In this document: positions 52,197-59,421 of the stretch, one piece after another
Position numbering within the stretch: the stretch's first letter is position 1
Layout: each line of letters starts with the position of its first letter
Position numbers and translations under genes: made by a program
Assembly (NCBI RefSeq): GCF_025655475.1
Contig: NZ_JAHTIK010000001.1
Location: forward strand, 6,441,880 to 6,501,300
Origin: Kitasatospora sp. DSM 101779
GTDB taxonomy: Bacteria; Actinomycetota; Actinomycetes; Streptomycetales; Streptomycetaceae
DNA length: 59,421 nucleotides
Direction of reading: 5' to 3'
The notes under the pieces: model-generated
The model's input: the letters and a program-made list of their open reading frames with translations, nothing else
Database searches by the model: none
Told to the model about the DNA's origin: nothing

Positions 52197-53062
52197 CCAC
52201 CGAGGCCTCCGCGCTCTACGACGTCCCCGGCCCACGGGCGCTGGCCCGCCACCGGCTCTACGGCCTGCTCGCCGCCCTGGCCCTGGCGGCCCTGATCGGC
52301 TGGCTGGTCGTCCAACTCTTCGACACCCACCAGTTCACCAACGAGAAGTGGACGGCCTTCCAGTACCGCGGCATCCAGGAGCTGCTGCTGCGCGGCCTCG
52401 CCAACACACTGAAGGCCTTCGGCTGGACGGTGCTGCTCGCGCTGCCCTTCGCGGCGCTGTTCGCGGCCGGGCGGCTCTCCGAGCACGCCCTGGTCCGGCG
52501 GATCAGCGGGGCGGTGGTCGAGTTCTTCCGGGCGATGCCGCTCCTGGTGATGATCTTCTTCATCTTCGTGGCACTGAAAGCGGACCCGCTCCAGGCACTG
52601 GTCGCCGGACTCGTCCTCTACAACGGCTCGGTGCTGGCCGAGGTGCTGCGCGCCGGCGTGCTCGCCGTGCCCGCCGGGCAGCGGGAGGCCGGGTACGCGC
52701 TCGGGATGCGCAAGACCCAGGTGATGGCGTACGTCCTGGTGCCGCAGGCGAACCGGGCGATGCTGCCCAGCATCATCAGCCAGCTCGTGGTGGCGCTGAA
52801 GGACACCTCGCTCGGCTTCCTGATCACCTACGAGGAGTTCCTGCACGCCGGCAAGCTGATCGCCACCAACCTCGACTACGGCCTGCCGTTCATCCCGGTC
52901 GTGATGGTCGTCGCCCCGGTCTACATCGGCCTGTGCCTGCTGCTGTCCTGGCTCGCCCGGGCGGTCGAGCGGCGCGGGCGGCGCAGCCCGAAGACGCGCG
53001 GCGGAGCACCGGTGGCCCCGGCCGAGGCCGTGACCGGACTGCCGCCGGACGCCCAGGGCTAG
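52193..53062 (+). CDS. amino acid ABC transporter permease (GluD-like)
   Basis: 289 residues, second membrane subunit. An N-terminal extension (ALYDVPGPRALARHRLYG) precedes the helices. It has GLANTLKAFGWTVLLALPFA, VEFFRAMPLLVMIFFIFVAL, and the EAA loop EAGYALGMRKTQVMAYVLVP. The C-terminal ~30 residues are a basic cytoplasmic tail. GTGA overlap with the preceding gene. Last gene of the operon. Confidence 0.92.
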   Translation: MTTEASALYDVPGPRALARHRLYGLLAALALAALIGWLVVQLFDTHQFTNEKWTAFQYRGIQELLLRGLANTLKAFGWTVLLALPFAALFAAGRLSEHALVRRISGAVVEFFRAMPLLVMIFFIFVALKADPLQALVAGLVLYNGSVLAEVLRAGVLAVPAGQREAGYALGMRKTQVMAYVLVPQANRAMLPSIISQLVVALKDTSLGFLITYEEFLHAGKLIATNLDYGLPFIPVVMVVAPVYIGLCLLLSWLARAVERRGRRSPKTRGGAPVAPAEAVTGLPPDAQG

Positions 53063-53216
53063 AGCGTTCACCCCACGCGCCCCAGGGTGGTGCCTCTTCA
53101 GCCAGTGCGTGAGCGGCCTGTCCCCCGATGCCCGGGGGTAGGTCGCCCATGGAGGTGGGGAGCGCGTACGGTGACCGCGAGCTGACGGTGCGTCGTCAGC
53201 GGACCCAACCTCCGCT

Positions 53217-53231
53217 TATGATTCGTTGGTG
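53217..53231 (+). promoter_or_regulatory. leaderless-type promoter of the LysR gene
   Basis: TATGAT at 53217-53222 is a near-perfect -10 only 6 bp ahead of the GTG at 53229, with no Shine-Dalgarno. Transcription would start at or next to the start codon, as in many streptomycete leaderless genes. The -35 (about 53195-53200, GTCAGC) is weak. Confidence 0.55.
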
Positions 53232-54134
53232 TTCGATTCACGGCACATCAGGACCTTCCACGAGGTGGTCGTCTCCGGCTCCTACTCGGCGGCGGCCCGT
53301 ACGCTCGGCTACACCCAGCCCGCGATCACGCAGCAGATGAAGGCGCTGGAGCGCTCCGTCGGCGTGCCGCTGTTCACCCGGGCCGGCCGCGGCCTGAGGC
53401 TCACCGAGGCCGGCGAGGCGCTGGCCCGGCACGCCGAGACGATCCTCGACAGCCTCGCCTCCGCCCAGCAGCAGCTGGGCGCACTCGCCCGGCTGCGCGC
53501 CGGGAAGGTCAGGGTGTGCGCCTTCCCGAGCGCCAACGCGACCCTCATCCCGGAGACGATGGCCCGGCTGCTCGCCGACCACCCCGGCATCCGGGTCGAA
53601 CTCCTGGAGGCGGAACCGCCCGACTCCGTGCAGCGGCTGCTGCGCGGCGAGTGCGACATCGCGCTGGCCTTCCAGTACCCGGGCCTGCCGGTGGAGGTCC
53701 CGCCCGAGGTCGTCGAGACGCCGCTGCTGGAGGACCAGCTGACCGTGCTGCTGCCGGTCGGCCACCCGCTGGCCCGCCGGAGCGCCGTCCGGCTCGCGGA
53801 CCTCGCGGGGGAGCGGTGGATCGCCGGCTGCCCGCGCTGCCGCGCCAACCTGCTGCAGATCTGCGCGGACCAGGGGTGGACCCCGGACATCGTCTTCACC
53901 ACCGACGACAACCTCGCCGTGCAGAGCCTCGTCGCCGCGGGCGTGGGGATTGCGCTGATGCCCGCACTGGTGCTCTCCTTCCTGTGCCACGCCAAGGTCA
54001 CCGGCCGCCTGGTCGAGCCGCACCACCGCCGCCGGGTGCTCGCCTACGCACTGCGCGAACAGCTGCGGATGCCCGCCACCGCGCTGGTGCTGGACGAACT
54101 CCGCCGCGCCGCCGCCTCCCGCGCCGGCTGCTGA
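53229..54134 (+). CDS. LysR-family regulator (sulfur metabolism context)
   Basis: 301 residues. The N-terminal helix-turn-helix is SYSAAARTLGYTQPAITQQM, followed by the linker helix and an inducer-binding domain (KVRVCAFPSANATLIPETMA; VVETPLLEDQLTVLLPVGHP). A CPRCR motif in the effector domain is a possible thiol sensor. The neighbours encode cysteine dioxygenase and a YeiH-type exporter, so a sulfur metabolite may be the effector. The start is GTG 53229 (TTG 53226 possible). Confidence 0.9.
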   Translation: MFDSRHIRTFHEVVVSGSYSAAARTLGYTQPAITQQMKALERSVGVPLFTRAGRGLRLTEAGEALARHAETILDSLASAQQQLGALARLRAGKVRVCAFPSANATLIPETMARLLADHPGIRVELLEAEPPDSVQRLLRGECDIALAFQYPGLPVEVPPEVVETPLLEDQLTVLLPVGHPLARRSAVRLADLAGERWIAGCPRCRANLLQICADQGWTPDIVFTTDDNLAVQSLVAAGVGIALMPALVLSFLCHAKVTGRLVEPHHRRRVLAYALREQLRMPATALVLDELRRAAASRAGC

Positions 54135-54180
54135 GGGGCCGACAGGTCCCGGCACCCATAAGCGGGAGTTGGCGATCCCT

Positions 54181-54196
54181 CAACAGACTGTCGTTG
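54181..54196 (+). promoter_or_regulatory. possible operator before the cysteine dioxygenase gene
   Basis: CAAC-N8-GTTG inverted repeat, 7 bp before the ATG at 54203. It has the symmetry expected of a LysR target, but only a 4-bp arm. Confidence 0.25.
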
Positions 54197-54202
54197 GACG
54201 TG

Positions 54203-54934
54203 ATGGATCGTGGCGTCGACCCTGCTGCCATGGCCACCGCCGCGAATCCCTCCGCCGTCCCCGCCACCACCCCGGTCGGCACGGCCGCCACCGCCACCGC
54301 CGCCCGCACCCACGCCGCGACCGTCCCCTCCCCGACCGCAGCCCCCCGTAGCGCCCCCGCCGGCCGCCTCACCGTCGCCGGACCTGCCACCCCGCGGATG
54401 CAGCAGCTCATCGCCGACATCCGTGCCGCCGCCGGACGCGGCCTCGACCCCGGCACCACCGCCCGACTGGTCGCCGACCGCCTCGCCCCGCACCTCGGCC
54501 CCGACGACCTGCTCACCCCCGAACAGCGCCTCGGCGACCCCGCCCGCTACCGGCAGCACCTGGTGCACGCCGAAGCGGACGGCTCGTTCTCCGTCGTCGC
54601 CCTGGTGTGGCTGCCCGGCCAGCAGACCCCGATCCACGACCACGTCGCCTGGTGCGTCGCCGGCGTCCACCGCGGCCAGGAGAGCGAACTGCGCTACCGG
54701 CTCGTCCCCGACGGCCCGACCGCGCGGCTGGAGTTCACCGAGGCCGCCGTCAGCCCGCAGGGATCGGTCGCCGCCTTCGCCCCGCCCGGCGACATCCACC
54801 TCGTTCGCAACGCCGGCCCCGGGACCGCCCTGTCCATCCACGTCTACGGCGCCGACATCGCCCGGCTCACCACCAGCATCCGCCGCACCTACCACCTGCC
54901 GGCCGGCCCCGGCCCGGCCATCGGCGGGATGTGA
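54203..54934 (+). CDS. cysteine dioxygenase-family protein
   Basis: About 243 residues. A low-complexity Ala/Thr/Pro N-terminus (~70 residues) precedes a cupin: LVWLPGQQTPIHDHVAWCVA gives two iron-binding His (HDH), and APPGDIHLVRNAGPG the third. It oxidises cysteine or a related thiol to the sulfinate. The start is unsure: ATG 54203 or ATG 54230, neither with a strong Shine-Dalgarno. The stop overlaps the exporter start (GTGA), so the two work together: oxidation, then release of the sulfur product. Confidence 0.88.
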   Translation: MDRGVDPAAMATAANPSAVPATTPVGTAATATAARTHAATVPSPTAAPRSAPAGRLTVAGPATPRMQQLIADIRAAAGRGLDPGTTARLVADRLAPHLGPDDLLTPEQRLGDPARYRQHLVHAEADGSFSVVALVWLPGQQTPIHDHVAWCVAGVHRGQESELRYRLVPDGPTARLEFTEAAVSPQGSVAAFAPPGDIHLVRNAGPGTALSIHVYGADIARLTTSIRRTYHLPAGPGPAIGGM

Positions 54935-56016
54935 GCCCGATGGCCCTCACCCTGCGCACGACGGCCCGGCCGACCGCCCCGCCGCTGCTCCACCGCACCG
55001 GACCCGGTCTGCTGCTCGCCTGCCTCGGCACCGCCGCCGCCTGGGCCGTGCACGCCGCCGTGCCCGCCGTCCCCCGCCTCACCGCCGCGGTGGTGCTCGG
55101 CATCGCCGCCGCCCATCTGCCGGGCCTGCGTCCGCTCGTCCGCGGCCATGCCCGCCCCGGGCTCTCGCTGGCCGGCCGCCGGCTGATGCGCGCCGGAATC
55201 GTGCTGCTCGGGCTCGCCCTCGGCCTCGACGACCTGCTCGGCCTCGGCTGGGCCACCGTCGCCATGGTGCTCGCCGTGGTCGCCGCCACCTTCGCCGGCA
55301 CCGTCTGGCTCGGCCGCCGCCTCGGCCTGCCCGGCGACCAGCCGCTGCTGGTCGCCACCGGCTACTCGATCTGCGGAGCCTCCGCCATCGGCGCCGTCGC
55401 CGAGACCGCCGGCAGCGACGAGGAGGACGTCGCCGCCTCCGTCGCCCTGGTCACCCTCTGCGGCACCCTCGCCATCGCCGTCCTGCCGCTGCTCCACCAC
55501 CCGCTCGGACTCGACGCGCCCGGCTTCGGCCGCTGGGTCGGTGCGAGCGTCCACGACGTCGGCCAGGTGGTCGCCACCGCGCAGACCGCCGGACCGGTGG
55601 CGCTGCGCGAGGCGGTCGTCGTCAAACTCATGCGGGTGCTGCTGCTCGCCCCCCTGGTCGCCGGCACCGCCCTCGCCCTGGCCCGCCGCGCCCGCCCGGC
55701 CGCCGCGCCAACGGCCCACGGCGAAACGGAAGTCGTCCGGACGGCCGGCACCCGGCGACCCGCCCCGGTACCGCTGTTCGTCGGCGGCTTCCTGCTCGCC
55801 GTCGCCGTGCGCTCCACCGGTCTGCTGCCCGACCCGGCCCTGGACCTCGCCCAGGACGGCCGCGAACTCCTGCTCACCGCCGCCCTGTTCGGTCTCGGCA
55901 GCGCCGTCGACCTGCCCGCCCTGCTGCGCACCGGAGGACGGATCGCCCTGCTCGGCCTCGGTTCCTGGACGGTGGTCGCCGGAGTGTCCTACATCGGTGT
56001 CCTGCTGACCCGCTGA
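54931..56016 (+). CDS. YeiH-family putative sulfate/anion exporter
   Basis: 361 residues with about ten membrane helices. It contains LMRAGIVLLGLALGLDDLLG and GYSICGASAIGAVAETAGSD, the hallmark CGxSAI motif, then SVALVTLCGTLAIAVLPLLH and VGASVHDVGQVVATAQTAGP. YeiH proteins are proposed to export sulfate or sulfite-related anions. GTG 54931 overlaps the dioxygenase stop, and ATG 54940 is an alternative. Its substrate is likely an oxidised product of cysteine breakdown. Confidence 0.9.
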   Translation: MSPMALTLRTTARPTAPPLLHRTGPGLLLACLGTAAAWAVHAAVPAVPRLTAAVVLGIAAAHLPGLRPLVRGHARPGLSLAGRRLMRAGIVLLGLALGLDDLLGLGWATVAMVLAVVAATFAGTVWLGRRLGLPGDQPLLVATGYSICGASAIGAVAETAGSDEEDVAASVALVTLCGTLAIAVLPLLHHPLGLDAPGFGRWVGASVHDVGQVVATAQTAGPVALREAVVVKLMRVLLLAPLVAGTALALARRARPAAAPTAHGETEVVRTAGTRRPAPVPLFVGGFLLAVAVRSTGLLPDPALDLAQDGRELLLTAALFGLGSAVDLPALLRTGGRIALLGLGSWTVVAGVSYIGVLLTR

Positions 56017-56067
56017 GCGGTTAGAGTCGATCGCGTCCGACCTGTTCGACCCCGGAGGTGCGCTGCG

Positions 56068-56751
56068 ATGAACCGCCCGCCCGTCCGCGACGACGCCGGC
56101 CCCGTCACCCTGGACCGGCGCGACGGCCCGTACGGCGAGGTGGTGCTGCGCCGCCGCGGTGAGCACCTGGAGATCATCGCCAACGGCTGCTTCCTGATGG
56201 ACACCGCGGACGGCCGCTCCGAACGACTGCTGGTGCAGGCGGCACTCGACGGGCTCGCCGCGCCCCGGCCGTCCGTGCTGATCGGCGGCCTCGGGGTCGG
56301 CTTCTCGCTGGCGTACGCGGCGGCCGAACCGCGCTGGGGCCGGATCGCGGTGGCGGAGCGCGAGGCGGCCGTCATCGACTGGCACCGCACCGGCCCGCTC
56401 GGCGCGTTCTCCGCCGGCGCCCTGGACGACCCGCGGGTCAGCGTGCTGCACACCGACCTGGTGGCGCACCTGGCCGGTGACGGCGAGGCGTACGACGCGC
56501 TCTGCCTCGACATCGACAACGGCCCGGACTGGACGGTCGACGAGGACAACGACGGGCTGTACGGGCCGGCCGGACTGGCCGCCGCCCACCGCCGGCTCAA
56601 CCCCGGCGGCATCCTCGCCGTGTGGAGCGCCCGGCCCTCCACCGCCTTCGAACAGGCGCTGCGGAGGGCCGGGTTCGCGGACGTGCACACCCTGGAGGTG
56701 GCGGTCGCGCGCGGCGTGCCGGATGCGGTGCACCTGGCACGCCGCGCGTGA
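56068..56751 (+). CDS. spermidine synthase-like SAM-dependent protein
   Basis: 227 residues with the Rossmann-like fold of polyamine synthases. It has PSVLIGGLGVGFSLAYAAAE (nucleotide/SAM-binding glycine motif), then IAVAEREAAVIDWH, CLDIDNGPDWTVDEDNDGLY (acidic pocket) and LNPGGILAVWSA. Small actinobacterial members often lack true aminopropyltransferase activity, so the substrate is open. GGAGGTG precedes the ATG. Confidence 0.85.
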   Translation: MNRPPVRDDAGPVTLDRRDGPYGEVVLRRRGEHLEIIANGCFLMDTADGRSERLLVQAALDGLAAPRPSVLIGGLGVGFSLAYAAAEPRWGRIAVAEREAAVIDWHRTGPLGAFSAGALDDPRVSVLHTDLVAHLAGDGEAYDALCLDIDNGPDWTVDEDNDGLYGPAGLAAAHRRLNPGGILAVWSARPSTAFEQALRRAGFADVHTLEVAVARGVPDAVHLARRA

Positions 56752-56769
56752 ACCGCGCGGGGCCGCCCG

Positions 56770-59022
56770 CTACTTCAGGCCGTTGTCCACCGCGGTCATC
56801 AGCTCACCGCTCGCGGTGTCGCCGTCGAAGGACCAGATCATGGCCCCCGCCAGCCCCTGCGCCTTGATCCAGGCGGTCTTGCGGGCGATCTCCGTCGGGT
56901 CGTCGTAGGTGTAGAGGACGTTGCCGTTGTAGATGTAGGCGAAGCCCGCCACCGGGTCCCGGTAGACGGTGTAACCGCCGCCCGTGGCCATGTCCTTGAG
57001 CTTGTGGTAGTCCTCGTAGCCGGCCTCGTAGGTGCCGGGGGCGGCGCCGGTCGAGGTCTGGAACAGGCCGTTGGTGGTGCCGCGCGGCACGCCCTGCCAG
57101 CCGCGTCCGTAGAACGGGATGCCGAGGGTCAGCTTGCTCTTCGGGGCCCCGCCCGTGACGTACGCGTTGATGGCGATCTCGGAGCTGAACCGCTGGTTCG
57201 CCGGGCTCGGGTCGCCCGCCGGCAGGGTGAGCGCCGACTGCTGGTTGGTGGTGGTCTCCCAGGCGCCGTGGTAGTCGTAGCCCTGGATCGTGGCGAAGTC
57301 GAACGCCCCGAACAGGCCCGGGACGTCGATGCCCGCAGAGATCTTCGCCGGGTCGGCCGGCAGGAAGGCGCTCAGCGTGTAGTGCTTGCCGGTGGTGGCT
57401 CCCAGCGCGTCCAGCTGACGGCGGAACTCCTGGGCCAGCAGGGTGTAGTTGGCCTTGTCGGCCGGCTTGTAGATGTTGCCGAGGTGGCCGTCCGAGTTCG
57501 GCCACTCCCAGTCGAGGTCGATGCCGTCGAAGATCCCGGCGGCCGAGCCGGCGCCGCCGCGGCCGTCGATCACCGGCAGGTTGCCCTTGATGTACATGTC
57601 GATGCAGGAGCTCACCAGCGCCTTGCGGGAGGCGTCGGTGGCGGCCGCGTCGGAGAACCACTTGCTGTACGACCAGCCGCCGATGGAGATCTGGATCTTC
57701 AGGTTGGGGTGCTTGGCCTTCAGCTGCTTGAGCTGGTTGAAGTTGCCGGCCAGCGGCTGGTCCCAGGTGTCGGTGGTGCCGGCCACCGAGTTGCCCGCGT
57801 CCCAGCCCTTGCCGAAGTCGGCCCAGGCGTCACCGGCGCCGTCGCCGGCGTTCGGGTCGGAGTCGTTGCCGGCCGCCTTGTTGGTGATGAAGCACTGCTT
57901 GGAGGTCGGGTGGATGTTGGCGAAGGCGTAGTTGAGCGTGGTGAGCTTCGCCGCGCTGCCCGAGGTCTCCAACTGCTTGACGCTGTAGCCGCGGGAGTAG
58001 ATCGACCACTGGGTGAAGTAGCCGATCTTCATGCCGCCGCCGCCCCCGCCGCCGGTCTGGGTGCGGGCGGTGACGGGGCCGGAGGCGGTCGAGGCGTTGC
58101 CCGCCGCGTCCCGGGCCTTCACGGTGAAGGTGTACGAGGTGTCCGCGGCCAGGCCGCCGACGGTGGCCGAGGTGCCGGTGACGGTCGCGGCGATCGTGCC
58201 GCCGTTGTAGACGTCGTAGGCGACCACGCCGACGTTGTCGGTGGAGGCGCCCCAGGTGAGTGAGACCGAGCTCGACGTGGTGCCGGTGACCGTCGGCGTG
58301 CCGGGGGCGGTCGGCGGCTGCGGGTCGGTGGTGTTCGGGACGGTCACGGTGACCGGCCCCGCCGCGGTGGAGCGGTTGCCCGCCGCGTCGAAGGCGACCA
58401 CGGTGAAGCTGTGCGCACCCGCCGACAGCCCGGTGACCGTGGCCGAGGTGCCCGTCACGGTGGCCCGCTTGACGGTGCCCTCCAGGACGTCGTAGCCGGC
58501 GACGCCGACGTTGTCGGTGGAGGCCGTCCAGGACAGTGCCGCACCGTTGCTGCCGCTCGGCGTTCCGGTCAGGTTGCCCGGGGCGGTCGGCGGAGCGGTG
58601 TCGCCGCCCCCGCCGCCGCACGGCGCGCCGTTGAGCTTGCAGTTGGCGAGCGGCACGTAGGCGCCCGAGTAGGCGATGTTGAAGCCGAAGTTGTACGAGC
58701 CGCCGGCCGGGATGCTCGGCTGCCAGCTCGGGTTCTTCACCGTGACGTGCGAGGACGCCACCGTGTAGGTCGCGTTCCACAGCGAGGCGACCGAGTTGTT
58801 GGCGGGCAGGTCGAACTCGAGCGTCCAGCCGTTGATGGCGCTCGTGGTGCCGTTGGTGATGGTGTAGCTGCCGCCGTACCCGGTGCCCCAGTCCTGGTCC
58901 TTGGCGAAGGTGGCGGTGGCGCCCGCGGCGTGGGCCGCGGTGGCGGGCAGGGCGACCGCGACGAGCGGTGCGAGGAGGGTCCCCGCGGCGATCAGCGGGA
59001 GGCGGTACCGACGTTTGCGCAT
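56770..59022 (-). CDS. secreted chitinase: CBM2, two FnIII domains, GH18
   Basis: 750 residues. A signal peptide (~32 residues, ending ATAAHA) is followed by a family 2 carbohydrate-binding module (~33-135; FAKDQDWGTGYGGSYTITNG, WTLEFDLP), two fibronectin III domains (~143-232 and ~238-323, each with WTASTDNVGV-type repeats), a Gly linker and a GH18 catalytic domain (~333-750). The active site is FDGIDLDWEWP with the catalytic Glu near residue 505. It hydrolyses chitin outside the cell. The promoter carries DasR-type elements. Confidence 0.96.
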   Translation of the reverse strand: MRKRRYRLPLIAAGTLLAPLVAVALPATAAHAAGATATFAKDQDWGTGYGGSYTITNGTTSAINGWTLEFDLPANNSVASLWNATYTVASSHVTVKNPSWQPSIPAGGSYNFGFNIAYSGAYVPLANCKLNGAPCGGGGGDTAPPTAPGNLTGTPSGSNGAALSWTASTDNVGVAGYDVLEGTVKRATVTGTSATVTGLSAGAHSFTVVAFDAAGNRSTAAGPVTVTVPNTTDPQPPTAPGTPTVTGTTSSSVSLTWGASTDNVGVVAYDVYNGGTIAATVTGTSATVGGLAADTSYTFTVKARDAAGNASTASGPVTARTQTGGGGGGGMKIGYFTQWSIYSRGYSVKQLETSGSAAKLTTLNYAFANIHPTSKQCFITNKAAGNDSDPNAGDGAGDAWADFGKGWDAGNSVAGTTDTWDQPLAGNFNQLKQLKAKHPNLKIQISIGGWSYSKWFSDAAATDASRKALVSSCIDMYIKGNLPVIDGRGGAGSAAGIFDGIDLDWEWPNSDGHLGNIYKPADKANYTLLAQEFRRQLDALGATTGKHYTLSAFLPADPAKISAGIDVPGLFGAFDFATIQGYDYHGAWETTTNQQSALTLPAGDPSPANQRFSSEIAINAYVTGGAPKSKLTLGIPFYGRGWQGVPRGTTNGLFQTSTGAAPGTYEAGYEDYHKLKDMATGGGYTVYRDPVAGFAYIYNGNVLYTYDDPTEIARKTAWIKAQGLAGAMIWSFDGDTASGELMTAVDNGLK

Positions 59023-59161
59023 GGGTGAGAGCTCCTGTCCGGGAGCACGCCGGACCGCGTACGGCCCAGGGCTCCGCTACCTGTGGGGGAGGTGCCAGGT
59101 GCAGGGCTCCGGACGCGTGGGCGCGGCGGAGCCGGGTCCCCGGGCCGTCGGGTTGCCGCGG

Positions 59162-59217
59162 AGGTCCTGTCCAGGAGGTTAGGGAGGGGGCGGCCGCTGC
59201 GCAATAGGTCTGGACCA
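59162..59217 (-). promoter_or_regulatory. chitinase promoter with DasR/direct-repeat elements
   Basis: On the minus strand TGGTCCAGACCT (59217-59206) matches the streptomycete chitinase direct-repeat/DasR site exactly. A weaker copy (TGGACAGGACCT) lies at 59173-59162. Between them are TTGCGC (59204-59199) and TAACCT (59181-59176) with a 17-bp spacer, a good -35/-10 pair. The leader to the ATG is about 145-150 nt. Expected control: repression by DasR, released by glucosamine-6-phosphate or N-acetylglucosamine signals. Confidence 0.8.
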
Positions 59218-59281
59218 TGCGGCGTGGCCGAACGGTGACGATCCGTCACGCGGCGAGTGGGGCGGGAGGTCCGGGTGCGGA

Positions 59282-59332
59282 ACGGCCGACGGCCGGGCGG
59301 GTGGGGGCACCACCTGCCCGGCCGTCGGCCGT
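59282..59332 (-). terminator. long terminator hairpin for the edge gene
   Basis: A perfect 17-bp inverted repeat (59282-59298 with 59316-59332) extended by an inner GGTGG/CCACC pair, 17 bp past the stop of the partial gene. Confidence 0.88.
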
Positions 59333-59349
59333 GCACCACTGACCCGGGG

Positions 59350-59421
59350 TCAGCCGAAGGGGCTGTACGACGGGGGCTCCTCGGGCGCCGGCGGCGCGGC
59401 GGGAGCGGCCGGCGCCGAGGG
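59350..59421 (-). CDS. C-terminal end of an unidentified protein (partial)
   Basis: The last 23 residues of a gene that continues past the window edge. The tail is Ala/Pro-rich and ends EEPPSYSPFG before TGA. A terminator follows directly, supporting a real gene end. Too short to identify. Confidence 0.6.
   Translation of the reverse strand, partial: PSAPAAPAAPPAPEEPPSYSPFG

Overview
The window is very GC-rich (roughly 73-75% by eye) with strong G/C bias at third codon positions, frequent GTG starts, ATGA/GTGA stop-start overlaps and a single noticed TTA codon. Gene content (complete hopanoid locus, CBM2-FnIII-GH18 chitinase with a DasR-like promoter element, ECF41 sigma factor, anti-sigma-type ATPase) points to a streptomycete (Streptomyces or Kitasatospora). 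It reads as chromosomal sequence with two small mobile/decayed patches, not a plasmid or phage.

1-9.6 kb: an aldo/keto reductase, an FGE-like protein, a flavin-type oxidoreductase, an APC amino acid permease, a frameshifted YjbR gene, an AraC-VOC pair, an ECF41 sigma factor with its usual oxidoreductase partner, and an olsB-olsA-like ornithine-lipid operon. 9.6-18.4 kb: a GAF/winged-helix regulator with an aldehyde dehydrogenase and DUF779 protein, a MITE-like element next to a truncated transposase, a second aldo/keto reductase, an extended YidD, an intact YjbR, a decayed vsr endonuclease gene, tRNA-Leu(GAG), and an HATPase regulator.

18.4-38.8 kb is the metabolic core. It starts with idi (IPP isomerase, minus strand). 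Next comes a seven-gene plus-strand set: two CDP-alcohol phosphatidyltransferases, a sugar-1-P/phosphocholine-type nucleotidyltransferase, a glycerol-1-phosphate dehydrogenase-like enzyme, a GT2 glycosyltransferase and an ABC-2 exporter pair. This set looks like an envelope glycopolymer or lipid pathway and is the best candidate here for an undescribed system. After a strong terminator comes the hopanoid operon: hpnC, hpnD, hpnE, a polyprenyl diphosphate synthase, shc, hpnG, hpnH, dxs and an hpnO-like aminotransferase. Isoprenoid supply (idi, dxs) thus brackets squalene synthesis, cyclisation and side-chain elaboration. shc carries a TTA codon, which suggests bldA-dependent developmental control.

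38.8-49.5 kb: an epimerase, a lipoprotein, DUF6343 and PAP2 proteins, a FabG-like reductase divergent from a regulator made of two fused MarR domains, a third aldo/keto reductase, and a heterodimeric ABC exporter with complementary degenerate ATP sites. 49.5-59.4 kb: a LapA-domain protein coupled to a GluABCD-type amino acid transporter, a LysR-cysteine dioxygenase-YeiH sulfur module, a spermidine-synthase-like protein, a secreted chitinase, and the C-terminal end of a further minus-strand gene at the window edge.
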